In this document: in pieces, positions 34,201 to 45,341 of the stretch
How the letters are laid out: each line of letters starts with the position of its first letter
How positions within the stretch are numbered: the stretch's first letter is position 1
Assembly: GCA_000383715.1 (NCBI GenBank)
Contig: KB911838.1
Location: forward strand, 62,001 to 126,000
Length of the DNA stretch: 64,000 nt
Source of the DNA: Verrucomicrobia bacterium SCGC AAA164-E04
GTDB lineage: Bacteria > Verrucomicrobiota > Verrucomicrobiia > Limisphaerales > AAA164-E04
Direction: 5' to 3'
Made by a program: the position numbers and the translations under genes
Notes under the pieces: generated by a model
What the model saw: only the letters and a program-made list of their open reading frames with translations
Databases searched by the model: none
What the model was told of the DNA's origin: nothing

Positions 34201-35002
34201 AGTTCAAAATCATCAACATCAGTGCAAGTCCTATTCCTATCCGGTAGTAACCGAAAGCATTGAATGTGTGCGTTTGTACATATCTAAGCAGCCATTTGAC
34301 TGTTATAAAGGAAATGATGCCGGAGACTAGAAATCCTAATCCAACCATTCCCCAGTCTTCGGGAGGCGCCCCTTCAATGGGGTCTGTCAATTCCTTGAAT
34401 ATTTTGTAACCACCGGCGGCAAGCATGGTAGGAATGCCTACCAAGAAGCTGTATTCTGTTGCCATTGAGCGGCTCAATCCCATCATCAATGCAACCAGTA
34501 TGGTGGTGCCAGATCTGGATGCACCTGGAAACACCGCTGCAATCAACTGACCCAATCCAACCGCTATCGCTATACGCCACGTTATGGCCTCCGTTGTTGA
34601 TCTTCCCTTCAACCAAGTTTCAATCCCCAAAAATAATATACCCCCAATCAACAGTGCGAGGGCAATGGGCATTGGAGTCTCGGGCAATGTAAATCCCTTC
34701 TTTTCCAGAATCAGTCCACCCATCCCTGTAATGAAAAATGCCAGAGCAATCTGGGCGATGAAAATCTGTGTTTCCTTATTTTTCCATTCCTTGATTGTGG
34801 TGATGATTCGATTTTTAAATAAAGGAATCACAGCTAAAACGGCTCCAGATTGGATGACTATGTTAAACAGATCGGATTGTGGTTGGATCCACTTTCCGAA
34901 GATTTGTTGTGCAAGGAGAAGGTGTCCAGTTGAGGAAACAGGAAGAAATTCCGTGATACCCTCAACAATACCAAGTAAAAAAACTGCTAACCACTCATTC
35001 AT
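34199..35002 (-). CDS. uppP: Undecaprenyl-diphosphatase
   Basis: UppP (BacA) removes a phosphate from undecaprenyl diphosphate at the outer face of the inner membrane, so that the lipid carrier of peptidoglycan and surface-glycan precursors can be reused. The 267-residue protein is almost entirely hydrophobic, with about eight membrane segments. It has both family signatures: EGITEFLPVSSTGH at residues 14-27 (E14, E18, S23/S24, H27) and PGASRSG at 159-165. Length and motifs are normal for the family. It is monocistronic as far as seen; its promoter must lie in the AT-rich spacer from 35003. Confidence 0.97.
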   Translation of the reverse strand: MNEWLAVFLLGIVEGITEFLPVSSTGHLLLAQQIFGKWIQPQSDLFNIVIQSGAVLAVIPLFKNRIITTIKEWKNKETQIFIAQIALAFFITGMGGLILEKKGFTLPETPMPIALALLIGGILFLGIETWLKGRSTTEAITWRIAIAVGLGQLIAAVFPGASRSGTTILVALMMGLSRSMATEYSFLVGIPTMLAAGGYKIFKELTDPIEGAPPEDWGMVGLGFLVSGIISFITVKWLLRYVQTHTFNAFGYYRIGIGLALMLMILN

Positions 35003-35456
35003 CCAATGATACAGCTATAACTTGTTTCTTAAAACAAGTGCAAATAAGGGGAATCTCAAGCAACGTTGCCATCCCCTGTTATTAATTTGTGGCACATTCA
35101 TGAAAATCTGATTATTAAACGTAACCCTTTTGCTTACAGTTGTTTAATTCTGTTATGATAAGATTCACCGAATATGTTTTTATGCATCAGGGGTGCGATG
35201 CATTTTATGGGAAATTATGAAATTGACACTTGCTTAGTTTCGTAGTTAAAGTGGGAAGAGTTAATCGATAGCTATGATCGACAACAAAAATTGCTCCCAG
35301 CAAAGGGACGAAATTTAGAATTGACATCTTTGGTCAACTCAGCTTATTTTGTATGCGTCTTAAGCAAAAATCTGTTTCTAAGCTAAACGATTTCGAAGTA
35401 ATAGAATTAATACTGACTTAGATTAGTAACTAACAATTTACATATTGAATGCATTT
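35003..35456. other. AT-rich intergenic region upstream of uppP and the PEP-CTERM gene
   Basis: This 450-base divergent spacer is distinctly AT-rich and holds no gene I can support. It contains several sigma-70-like pairs on the plus strand. These are TTGCTT (35130) with TATGAT (35154) at 18 bases, TTGACA (35223) with TTAAAG (35246) at 17 bases, and TTGACA (35321) with TTATTT (35344) at 17 bases. A long leader for the PEP-CTERM gene is therefore possible. Confidence 0.5.
35321..35349 (+). promoter_or_regulatory. Candidate promoter with overlapping inverted repeat
   Basis: TTGACA at 35321-35326 and TTATTT at 35344-35349 are 17 bases apart, 108 bases before the PEP-CTERM start. The -35 lies inside TTGAC-N7-GTCAA (35321-35337), an inverted repeat that could be an operator. 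The upstream TTGCTT/TATGAT pair is an alternative promoter. Confidence 0.35.
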
Positions 35457-36125
35457 ATGAGAACTAGAACAAACTCAATGAAAGGATTGATCTGCGCTGT
35501 TGCAGTTGTAGCAACAATCACATCAGCTCTCGCTCAAAGCGATGTAGTCTATGACAACTCTTCTGATCCAGTCTTAGGTACTTTTGTTCCCGAGGACACA
35601 TCTCTTGAGTTTGGTGATCAAATTGTCTTATCAGGAGGCGCAAGTCTTGTTACCGAGTTCAGGCTTGAATACTTTTCCTCCGATGCTGCTGGCACAGGTG
35701 TCATTCGATTTCGTGCCAACGACGGTGCAGTGGATCTAATGGGTGGTTTTGAGACTGGTCAGCTTGAGCCTTCCACTTTGCTCTATGAAAGTGCTTCTTT
35801 CCCATTGCAAGCTGATTTCAACACGCTCGAAATAACAGGTCTTTCAATTCCAGTGCCTGCCGACATGTTTACTTTTACCATCGAATTCAGCGATGTGCCT
35901 AACACTCAGAATGTAGGGCTGTTGCTACGTAATCCTCCAGTTGTTGGAAGCAGTTTCGACGATGTCTGGGTGCGCCCTGAAAATGGTGATTGGGCTCTTC
36001 GCCAAATCCCTCTAACCACTGCCAACTTGGCAGCTCAAGTGGTTGCCGTTCCTGAACCCGGAACAGTTGCCTTAGCCTTGATTGGAATTGGCTCACTCTT
36101 TGGTTTCATGCGTCGTCGCCGATAA
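35457..36125 (+). CDS. PEP-CTERM sorting-domain exported protein
   Basis: The ATG at 35457 is preferred to an in-frame TTG at 35445. It gives a standard signal peptide (SMKGLICAVAVVATITSALA) cut before QSDVVYDN. The protein ends with a PEP-CTERM signal: VPEPGTVALALIGIGSLFGF followed by MRRRR, that is the PEP motif, a hydrophobic helix and a basic tail. This marks proteins processed by exosortase and usually sent to the surface or extracellular matrix. The mature part (about 170 residues) is beta-rich and has no domain I can name. No exosortase gene is in the window. It is preceded by a long AT-rich leader and followed by a strong terminator, so it is transcribed alone. Confidence 0.9.
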   Translation: MRTRTNSMKGLICAVAVVATITSALAQSDVVYDNSSDPVLGTFVPEDTSLEFGDQIVLSGGASLVTEFRLEYFSSDAAGTGVIRFRANDGAVDLMGGFETGQLEPSTLLYESASFPLQADFNTLEITGLSIPVPADMFTFTIEFSDVPNTQNVGLLLRNPPVVGSSFDDVWVRPENGDWALRQIPLTTANLAAQVVAVPEPGTVALALIGIGSLFGFMRRRR

Positions 36126-36165
36126 TTCGGTTGATGTGCTAATTACTCAAATTTCAAGATTTGCA

Positions 36166-36196
36166 AAGCGCGAGGTTTTACACCTCGCGCTTTTTT
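36166..36196 (+). terminator. Rho-independent terminator of the PEP-CTERM gene
   Basis: A perfect 9-bp GC-rich stem (GCGCGAGGT at 36168-36176 with ACCTCGCGC at 36182-36190) is followed by six T. It lies 40 bases before the mutS start and argues against starts upstream of 36236 for mutS. Confidence 0.92.
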
Positions 36197-36235
36197 GTGT
36201 TTTTTGTTTTTGATATATCAGCTAATTTCATAGTT

Positions 36236-38812
36236 ATGGCTAAGCCAAAATCACCCAGTCCTATGATGGAGCAATACCGAAATATTCGTGAGAGTTTGCC
36301 GCGGGATACTCTTTTGTTATTTCGGTTGGGAGATTTTTATGAAATGTTCTTTGAAGATGCTCAAAATGGTGCTGCTATTTTGAATGTCGCACTCACCAAG
36401 CGTGGTATGACTCCCATGTGTGGAATCCCTTACCATGCCGCTTCGAATTACATATCCAAGATTCTAAAAGCAGGGAAAAAGGTTGCTTTATGTGATCAAG
36501 TAGAGGAAGCAAAACCAGGGAAACTGGTCAAGCGAGCGGTGACTCAGGTTCTCAGTCCAGGTACGCATTTTGATGAGAAACTTCTTTCCTCCGAATCTCA
36601 TAATTATCTAGCAAGTCTGTTTTGCGTGCAAAATTCATATGGTATTGCCTATGTGGATTTAACAACGGGTGATTTTAAAACTGCGACCATAAAAACAGAG
36701 GAGGAAGTTTTAACTGAATTACAGCGTATCCAACCATCCGAGGTGATTGTGCCAACAGATAATTCTAAACTACAATCTGTTCTTGAGGGTCAAACATTTA
36801 TCGTCAGTGAATATGAGGATTGGGTTTTCGAGCAAGATACAGCTCGGTTTACCTTACTGGAGCATTTTAAGGTTAAAACTTTGGATGGTTTTGGCTTGAA
36901 GGAGAAAGCTGCCGCCGTTGGAGCAGCAGGGGCCGTCCTACATTATCTTACTCATCAATTGAGAAGAAGCGTCATTCATTTGACTCGCATTTCATGTTAT
37001 GAACCTTCTGCGTTTTTGATTTTAGATTCAGTGACCCTAAGGCATTTAGAAATTCTCGAACCTGCCTACCGTTCCAATGTGAAGGGCGTGAGCTTGTATG
37101 ATGCAGTCAATCATACAATCACACCCATGGGGGCCAGGCGACTTAAAGAATGGTTGGCTTTTCCACTTGCAGAGCATGCTGGGATTTGTAACAGGCAAGC
37201 TGCTGTTCGTAAATGGCTGCGAAACCCTGGAAAACTTTTTGATTTCAGATCTTCTCTGAAATCTATTCGGGATTTGGAGCGTACCATGAGTCGTCTAAGC
37301 ATGGGAGTTGGTAATGCACGAGATCTGAATATTCTGAAAATAGGGCTGGAATGCGTGCCTGATTTGAAATGTCTTATTGAATCCATTCAAGAATCCAATG
37401 ATTCAGATGATCCTCAATTGGGACTCAATGAATCCAAGACGGTCAGTCCCAATTCGCTATTGGTAGATGAATTGAAATCACAGATTCACGAATTGCCGGA
37501 TTTAGTGCATCTCATCAGTATTTCCATAGTGGATGAACCTGCATCGGTATTGAAGGAAGGTAACTTGATCCGTGATGGATTTAACAAAGAATTAGACGAA
37601 ATACATGCTGCTAAACGAGATGGTAAAGCATGGATTGCACAATTCCAGGCTGAAGAAATTGAGAAAACCGATATTGCTTCGCTTAAAGTTCGGTTCAATT
37701 CTGTTTTTGGTTACTTTATTGAAATAACCAAAACACATCTTGATAAAGTTCCTGGCCATTATGTCAGAAAGCAAACCATCGCTAATGGTGAACGTTTCAT
37801 TACAGAATCTCTAAAAGAAGTCGAAGGAAAGATTCTGGGGGCCGAAGAACGATCGGTGAAATTGGAATATGAGATTTTCCTGCGCGTCCGCGAAAAGGTG
37901 CTCACCTATCTTGAACAAGTTCAGCAAACCGCTGCTGCTATCGCGGATTTGGATGTTCTAAGTGCATTTGCAGAATTAGCTCAGACTCATGACTACACCG
38001 CGCCCAAAATAACTCAAAACGGTGAGTGTCTTATTGAGCAGGGTAGGCATCCAGTATTGGAACAATCCTTACAGAGCGAGCGATTTGTTCCCAATGACAC
38101 CTCATTGGATCAAGAAAATGAGCAGATTGCCTTGATCACGGGGCCTAACATGGCAGGAAAAAGTACTTTTATTCGACAAACAGCGCTACTGGCAATCCTC
38201 GCTCACACAGGTTCTTTCATTCCAGCTAAATCATCGAGCATCGGTGTAATGGATCGTATCTTCACTCGTATTGGTGCCAGTGATGATTTATCGAGAGGGC
38301 AATCGACATTCATGGTCGAAATGAGCGAAACAGCCAATATCCTGAATAATTCGACACAGAAAAGCCTCGTCATCCTAGATGAGATTGGAAGGGGAACAAG
38401 TACCTTCGATGGTCTGAGCCTTGCTTGGTCGATCGTTGAATTTTTACATAATCAAGTAGGTGCAAAAACTTTATTTGCAACACATTACCATGAATTGACG
38501 GAGTTAGCTTCAAAGTTAAAACGTCTTAAAAACTATAATGTGGCCGTCAAAGAGTGGAATGATAAAGTGGTTTTTTTGCATCAGATACTTCCGGGGGGTA
38601 CCGATAAGAGTTATGGAATTCAGGTTGCCAGGTTGGCTGGTGTGCCACTGGACGTTATCCAACGAGCAAAACAGATCTTGAATAATCTTGAAGAGGCGGA
38701 GTTATCCCCTGTTGGTCAAGCCAAACTCAAAACAAGGCATCGAGCTGAACGCGAAAAATTGAAAAAACTTGAACCTTCACCGCAACTTGATCTTTTTTCC
38801 ACACTATCCTGA
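36236..38812 (+). CDS. mutS: DNA mismatch repair protein MutS
   Basis: MutS binds mismatched bases and small loops and recruits MutL. The ATG at 36236 is chosen; an in-frame extension upstream would run through the terminator. The 858-residue protein has the mismatch-reading motif FYE at F34-E36 in LGDFYEMFF, the connector and core domains, and the clamp. The ATPase has Walker A GPNMAGKST at 636-644, then RIGASDDLSRGQSTFMVEM, the Walker B segment LVILDEIGRGTSTFDG and ATHYHEL. The end (LEPSPQLDLFSTLS) looks like the dimer/beta-clamp-binding tail containing QLDLF. It is the usual MutS1 length. The eboD-like gene follows after 61 bases. mutL is not in the window. Confidence 0.98.
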   Translation: MAKPKSPSPMMEQYRNIRESLPRDTLLLFRLGDFYEMFFEDAQNGAAILNVALTKRGMTPMCGIPYHAASNYISKILKAGKKVALCDQVEEAKPGKLVKRAVTQVLSPGTHFDEKLLSSESHNYLASLFCVQNSYGIAYVDLTTGDFKTATIKTEEEVLTELQRIQPSEVIVPTDNSKLQSVLEGQTFIVSEYEDWVFEQDTARFTLLEHFKVKTLDGFGLKEKAAAVGAAGAVLHYLTHQLRRSVIHLTRISCYEPSAFLILDSVTLRHLEILEPAYRSNVKGVSLYDAVNHTITPMGARRLKEWLAFPLAEHAGICNRQAAVRKWLRNPGKLFDFRSSLKSIRDLERTMSRLSMGVGNARDLNILKIGLECVPDLKCLIESIQESNDSDDPQLGLNESKTVSPNSLLVDELKSQIHELPDLVHLISISIVDEPASVLKEGNLIRDGFNKELDEIHAAKRDGKAWIAQFQAEEIEKTDIASLKVRFNSVFGYFIEITKTHLDKVPGHYVRKQTIANGERFITESLKEVEGKILGAEERSVKLEYEIFLRVREKVLTYLEQVQQTAAAIADLDVLSAFAELAQTHDYTAPKITQNGECLIEQGRHPVLEQSLQSERFVPNDTSLDQENEQIALITGPNMAGKSTFIRQTALLAILAHTGSFIPAKSSSIGVMDRIFTRIGASDDLSRGQSTFMVEMSETANILNNSTQKSLVILDEIGRGTSTFDGLSLAWSIVEFLHNQVGAKTLFATHYHELTELASKLKRLKNYNVAVKEWNDKVVFLHQILPGGTDKSYGIQVARLAGVPLDVIQRAKQILNNLEEAELSPVGQAKLKTRHRAEREKLKKLEPSPQLDLFSTLS

Positions 38813-38873
38813 TTGAAGATTCCAATTTATTTTTCACTGGCCATAATTCTCAAATAAAGTCAAATTAACAACT

Positions 38874-40064
38874 GTGATTCAGATCGAACGTCAAGTTCAA
38901 GTGTCGTATCGGCATCGGGTGTTGTTTACAAAAGGCGTTTTTGAGGCAAGCAACCCGGTTCTTCGTGATTTACTCTTGGAAGGTTTTAAATCTGATCCCG
39001 TCAAAGTGCTGGTAATTGCAGATGATGGATTGGTTCGTGCTTATCCTGAGCTTTCCGGCCAGATTCATCGATATTTTGATCAATATCCGGATATTGACCT
39101 CGTTTGTCCTGCCATCATTGCTGAAGGTGGAGAAAGAGTGAAAAACTCTTATTTTCATGTTTCAGAAATACAATCACCCATTGATCGATACCACATTGAC
39201 CGGCATTCCTATGTGATTGCTATTGGTGGTGGCGCTTTGTTGGATATGGTGGGTCTAGCTTCAGCGACAGCTCATCGAGGTGTGCGACACATCCGTATTC
39301 CGACAACGACTTTAAGTCAGGCAGATTCCGGTGTTGGGGTGAAAAACGGAATTAATGCCTTCGGTAAGAAAAATTTTGTCGGTACATTTGCTCCTCCATT
39401 TGCTGTCGTCAACGACTTGGCATGGTTGGGAGGATTGTCAGAGCGTGACAAGCGTGGTGGTTACTCTGAGGCTGTCAAAGTTGCTTTGATTCGGGATCAG
39501 GCATTTTTTGAAGAATTGGAAGAATCTGCTGAGAAACTCGCCAGCTTTGACGATGAATCGATGGAACGATTGATTTATAAGTGTGCTGAACTGCATGTCA
39601 ATCACATCGCTTCAAGTGGGGATCCATTCGAGTTTGGCTCCGCTCGTCCCCTTGATTTTGGTCATTGGGCGGCTCACAAACTTGAACAGTTATCGAGTTA
39701 TTCCATCCGACATGGAGAAGCTGTTGCGATTGGGATCTGCTTGGATGTGATTTACTCAGGACTGGTTGGTATGCTGCAAGAAGCCGAAGTGGATCGCGTT
39801 TTGAACTTGATAGAAAAGCTTGGGTTTGAACTCTACTCCAACGAACTTCACTACACCACGAGTGAGGGGAATTATACCGTTCTGAAAGGGCTCGAAGAGT
39901 TTCGAGAGCATCTAGGTGGAGAGTTGACAGTGACACTTTTAGAGGGAATCGGCAAAGGCACCGAGGTGCATGAAATCAACTTACCAAAAATGAATCAAGC
40001 AATGCATATTTTACGAGACCGATTTCAATCTGATTCTGCCAAGATTATTTTAGCCCATCCCTGA
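38874..40064 (+). CDS. eboD: EboD-like 3-dehydroquinate synthase-fold protein
   Basis: The GTG at 38874 is the only reasonable start. The 396-residue protein has the dehydroquinate-synthase fold: the NAD-binding segment VIAIGGGALLDMVGLASATA, HIRIPTTTLSQADSGVGVKN (DHQS: PTTLLAxVDSSVGGK), GGYSEAVKVALI, a metal-site DFGHWAAHKLE and HGEAVAIGIC. It differs from AroB by the longer N-terminus and by changes such as SGVGVKNGIN. Sequence character and the following gene match EboD of the ebo cluster, thought to act in making or exporting a polyprenyl-linked metabolite. EboD works on an unknown sugar-phosphate-like substrate. It sits 21 bases from the eboF-like gene, so the two are an operon, probably read through from mutS. 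Confidence 0.75.
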   Translation: MIQIERQVQVSYRHRVLFTKGVFEASNPVLRDLLLEGFKSDPVKVLVIADDGLVRAYPELSGQIHRYFDQYPDIDLVCPAIIAEGGERVKNSYFHVSEIQSPIDRYHIDRHSYVIAIGGGALLDMVGLASATAHRGVRHIRIPTTTLSQADSGVGVKNGINAFGKKNFVGTFAPPFAVVNDLAWLGGLSERDKRGGYSEAVKVALIRDQAFFEELEESAEKLASFDDESMERLIYKCAELHVNHIASSGDPFEFGSARPLDFGHWAAHKLEQLSSYSIRHGEAVAIGICLDVIYSGLVGMLQEAEVDRVLNLIEKLGFELYSNELHYTTSEGNYTVLKGLEEFREHLGGELTVTLLEGIGKGTEVHEINLPKMNQAMHILRDRFQSDSAKIILAHP

Positions 40065-40085
40065 TCCGGCCATTCCTTTGCTATA

Positions 40086-41489
40086 ATGAATCGTCTGGCT
40101 GTTATCAATGTCGTTGGCTTGACTGCCGATCTCATTGATCGAGGGATGCCTCGCATCAAGGCCATGGCGCAACAAGGTGGAATCACTCGTATTGATCCTG
40201 CCTTACCTGCGCTTACCTGTACTGCCCAGTCAAATTACCTCACTGGCTCACAACCTTCCACACACGGAATCGTCGCCAATGGTTGGTATGACCGCGACCT
40301 TGCCGAAGTTCAGTTCTGGAAGCAACCCAACCAGCTTGTTCAGGCCCCCAAAGTTTGGGAGCAACTCAGAGATAAGATACCAGATTTCACATGTGCTAAA
40401 CTTTTTTGGTGGTATAATATGCACTCCACCGCGGACTTCAGTATTACTCCGCGTCCCATGTATCCCGCAGATGGTCGGAAGTTTTTTGATATTTATTCAT
40501 GGCCCTACAATATACGACCGGAAATCACTCGGGACCTGGGGGCTTTTCCTTTTCCTGCTTTCTGGGGGCCGGCTGCTGGAGTTCAATCGCCTCAGGGAGA
40601 ACCTGATGCGGTTTCACGATGGATAGCAAACGCTGCCAAATGGATGGAATCCCATCATAAACCTTCCCTGAGTTTGATTTATCTTCCTCACCTAGATTAC
40701 AATTTACAACGCCATGGACCTGGTCATTCATCTATTCCAGATGATCTCAAGCGTATTGATCATATTGTTGGTGATTTGTTCGATTTTCTGGTTGGGCAGG
40801 GCGTTGACGCTTTAATTCTTTCGGAGTATGGAATTACTGAGGTGAAAAAAGCGATTCACCTTAATCGCCTTTTTCGCGAACAGGGCTGGCTGACCATCAA
40901 AGAAGAATTGGGTCATGAGTTAATAGATTTTGGAGCATCCAAGGTATTCGCAGTGGCAGATCATCAAGTAGCCCATGTATACATTCAGGATGCAACAATG
41001 ATACGTCAGGTGAGAACACTGATTGAATCTGTCGAAGGAGTGGATTGGATCTGGAGTGGCGAAGATAAAGCAAAGCAAGGCATTGATCATGAACGTTCGG
41101 GTGATCTTGTTGTCTTTTCTAAAGATTGGGCATGGTTTACTTATTATTACTGGTTAGATGATCAGAAAGCGCCTGACTTTGCGCGGTGTGTGGATATTCA
41201 TCGAAAACCTGGATATGATCCGGTTGAGTTGTTTTTGGATCCTGCTCTGAAATTTCCAAAGTTAAAAATCGTACAGCGTTTGCTCCAAAAGAAACTTGGA
41301 TTTCGTATGCTTATGGACGTGATTCCATTGGATGCTACTTTGGTCAAAGGGTCTCATGGAACGCGTCCGGCCGATGAACGTCATTTTCCCGTGATCCTTT
41401 CAAACACCTCTGGTTTGATCCCCGAGGATGATTGTATTTCTTCTGTTCGAGTTGCCGAGGTAATCAAATCCTATTTTTCTGACCAATAG
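40086..41489 (+). CDS. eboF: EboF-like alkaline-phosphatase-superfamily hydrolase
   Basis: The 467-residue protein belongs to the nucleotide pyrophosphatase/type I phosphodiesterase branch. MNRLAVINVVGLTADLIDRG starts a beta-strand with a metal-site aspartate replaced in context. The nucleophile region is PALTCTAQSNYLTGSQPSTH (threonine in TCTAQ), followed by IVANGWYDRD. Metal-binding segments LPHLDYNLQRHGPG and LILSEYGITE and a late SHGTRPADERHFPVI complete the pattern. There is no signal peptide, so it acts in the cytoplasm. EboF proteins of ebo clusters have this fold and length. The gene immediately follows the eboD-like gene and is followed after about 50 bases by ligA in the same direction. 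Its substrate is unknown; phosphate or sulfate ester cleavage is expected. Confidence 0.72.
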   Translation: MNRLAVINVVGLTADLIDRGMPRIKAMAQQGGITRIDPALPALTCTAQSNYLTGSQPSTHGIVANGWYDRDLAEVQFWKQPNQLVQAPKVWEQLRDKIPDFTCAKLFWWYNMHSTADFSITPRPMYPADGRKFFDIYSWPYNIRPEITRDLGAFPFPAFWGPAAGVQSPQGEPDAVSRWIANAAKWMESHHKPSLSLIYLPHLDYNLQRHGPGHSSIPDDLKRIDHIVGDLFDFLVGQGVDALILSEYGITEVKKAIHLNRLFREQGWLTIKEELGHELIDFGASKVFAVADHQVAHVYIQDATMIRQVRTLIESVEGVDWIWSGEDKAKQGIDHERSGDLVVFSKDWAWFTYYYWLDDQKAPDFARCVDIHRKPGYDPVELFLDPALKFPKLKIVQRLLQKKLGFRMLMDVIPLDATLVKGSHGTRPADERHFPVILSNTSGLIPEDDCISSVRVAEVIKSYFSDQ

Positions 41490-41498
41490 ATTCATTAA

Positions 41499-43580
<2,082 letters not shown>

Positions 43581-43651
43581 TCGAATCACCCAATTGCCTT
43601 GATCCATTGGACAAACCTACCAGGATTCAGTATTTTGCATGAACCAAACAT

Positions 43652-44914
43652 ATGAACCGACCAAATCCTTTACCTGATCATTCAAGATCATTCCGAACTT
43701 CTGACCGGAGACGTTTTCTGGGGAGCCTGGCAACCGCGCTTGGTGCACCTCTGGTATTTCAGGATCTTTTACTCAAAACAGGCATTTTCCCCAGTGCTCT
43801 GGCTCAAGAAGCATTGTTGAAAGGTTGGCCTGGTAAAGAGGAATTAAGGATGCTCAGCGATAAACCTCTCAACGCCGAAGCGACTGCAAAACTTCTGGAT
43901 GATGAGATAACCCCCTACTCCAGGCACTTTGTCCGTAACAACGGATTGATTCCTGATCGAGCCAGGCAGGGGACATTGGGTGATTGGTCTTTGACGATTG
44001 ACGGCGAAGTGAATGAATCGTTGAAGTTTGATCTCGATGCGTTGAAGGATACTTTTTCACCTCACGAGGCCGCTCTGGTGATTGAGTGTGGTGGTAATGG
44101 ACGCGCTGGATACTACCCCAAGGTAGGAGGCAATCCGTGGACCCTGGGTGCAGTGGGTTGTGCTCGGTATCGTGGAGTTCGTTTGAAGGATGTGCTGCGT
44201 CATGCAGGAGTTAAATCATCTGCTGTTTACATCGGATATTATGGTGAAGATCTCACGCTGAGTCGTGAGTCAGGTAAATTTCCCATCTCGCGTGGAGTGC
44301 CTATCGAAAAAGCGCTTGATGAAAATACAATGCTCGCATGGGAGATGAATGGTAAGCCCTTGCCCGCTGAGCATGGATTTCCGCTCAGGCTTATTTGTCC
44401 CGGCTGGCCAGGTTCCACTTCAGGTAAGTGGTTGAAACGAATTCAAGTGCGTGACCAAATTCATGATGGAACCAAAATGACAGGAACCTCATACCGTGTG
44501 CCGAAACATCCTGTCGCTCCGGGAGCCAAAGTGCCGACCGAGGATATGCAAATCATCCAAACCATGCCTGTCAAATCCATCATCACGCATCCGGAAACAG
44601 GTAACTCATCTCAGAATGGTAGAAATGTGCGCTTGCGTGGGCATGCCTGGAGTGGCAAGGGGCGCGTGGCACGGGTGGATCTCAGTTATGATTTCGGGGC
44701 CACCTGGACGCAGGCGTCCCTATCGAATCCGGTCAATGCCTTTGCATGGCAGCGTTGGGAGTTAGGTTTGAAATTGCCTGTTACTGGCTATTATGAAATA
44801 TGGGCCCGTGCTACTGACATCACTGGTGGGATGCAACCGATGCTTGTTCCTGGCTGGAATCCCAAAGGCTACTTGAACAATGCTGCCCACCGAATTGCGG
44901 TCCGTGTTGCTTAA
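43652..44914 (+). CDS. SorA/SoxC-like molybdopterin sulfite dehydrogenase
   Basis: The 420-residue precursor has a Tat signal (SDRRRFLGSLATALG) ending near ALAQ, so the folded molybdoenzyme is exported to the periplasm. The Mo-binding domain has VIECGGNGRAGYYPK (C146, the expected molybdenum ligand of ECxGN), GAVGCARYRGVRLKDVL (C170) and GYYGEDLTLSRESGKFPI. PLPAEHGFPLRLICPGWPGS and the C-terminal dimerisation domain (SGKGRVARVDLSYDFGATWT) complete the sulfite-oxidase pattern. It would oxidise sulfite to sulfate and pass electrons to a cytochrome. The next gene, 14 bases on and with an AAAGGA Shine-Dalgarno, encodes a monohaem cytochrome, as in SorAB. Other sulfur or organosulfur substrates are possible. 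Confidence 0.88.
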   Translation: MNRPNPLPDHSRSFRTSDRRRFLGSLATALGAPLVFQDLLLKTGIFPSALAQEALLKGWPGKEELRMLSDKPLNAEATAKLLDDEITPYSRHFVRNNGLIPDRARQGTLGDWSLTIDGEVNESLKFDLDALKDTFSPHEAALVIECGGNGRAGYYPKVGGNPWTLGAVGCARYRGVRLKDVLRHAGVKSSAVYIGYYGEDLTLSRESGKFPISRGVPIEKALDENTMLAWEMNGKPLPAEHGFPLRLICPGWPGSTSGKWLKRIQVRDQIHDGTKMTGTSYRVPKHPVAPGAKVPTEDMQIIQTMPVKSIITHPETGNSSQNGRNVRLRGHAWSGKGRVARVDLSYDFGATWTQASLSNPVNAFAWQRWELGLKLPVTGYYEIWARATDITGGMQPMLVPGWNPKGYLNNAAHRIAVRVA

Positions 44915-44928
44915 GAAAGGATCAACCT

Positions 44929-45339
44929 ATGATTCAGTGTTTAAAACATTCCTTCGGTAACTCGTTTTTCACGTCATTGCTGGGAGGGGCCCTGGGCCTG
45001 GGAATGGCAGTGAGCGTATGGGCCTCATATGTTGCTGCTGAGGAAGGTAAAGCTTCACCCAATCCATGGGGGCTCCATTCAGATCCCGCGATCGGATTGG
45101 TATTGGCCAACTGTGGCAACTGTCATTCGCCTTACCTGATCACACACCACCATCGTTCTCGTGAGGATTGGGATAAAACGATGACAAAAATGGAATCCAA
45201 CGGGATGGCTTCACCTTCGGATGTGATCCGAAACATGCTTTTGGATTATCTGGAAAAACATCAGGGTCCGGTCATTGAGGATCGTCCTCAGGCATCGCCA
45301 TGGGGACATACTGCCTTCAACGCCAATCCCCTCTGGTAA
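44929..45339 (+). CDS. Monohaem cytochrome c subunit, SorB-like
   Basis: After a signal peptide the 136-residue protein has a single haem motif NCGNCHSPYLITHHHRS (C62, C65, H66) and the helix WDKTMTKMESNGMASP, with a methionine available as axial ligand. It matches the small cytochrome of SorAB-type sulfite dehydrogenases, which takes electrons from the molybdenum subunit in the periplasm. It begins 14 bases after the SorA-like gene behind a good Shine-Dalgarno (AAAGGA at about 44918-44923), one of the few clear ones in the window. The two genes form an operon. Its end is 2 bases from the stop of the DUF4864-like gene on the other strand. Confidence 0.85.
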   Translation: MIQCLKHSFGNSFFTSLLGGALGLGMAVSVWASYVAAEEGKASPNPWGLHSDPAIGLVLANCGNCHSPYLITHHHRSREDWDKTMTKMESNGMASPSDVIRNMLLDYLEKHQGPVIEDRPQASPWGHTAFNANPLW

Positions 45340-45341
45340 GC

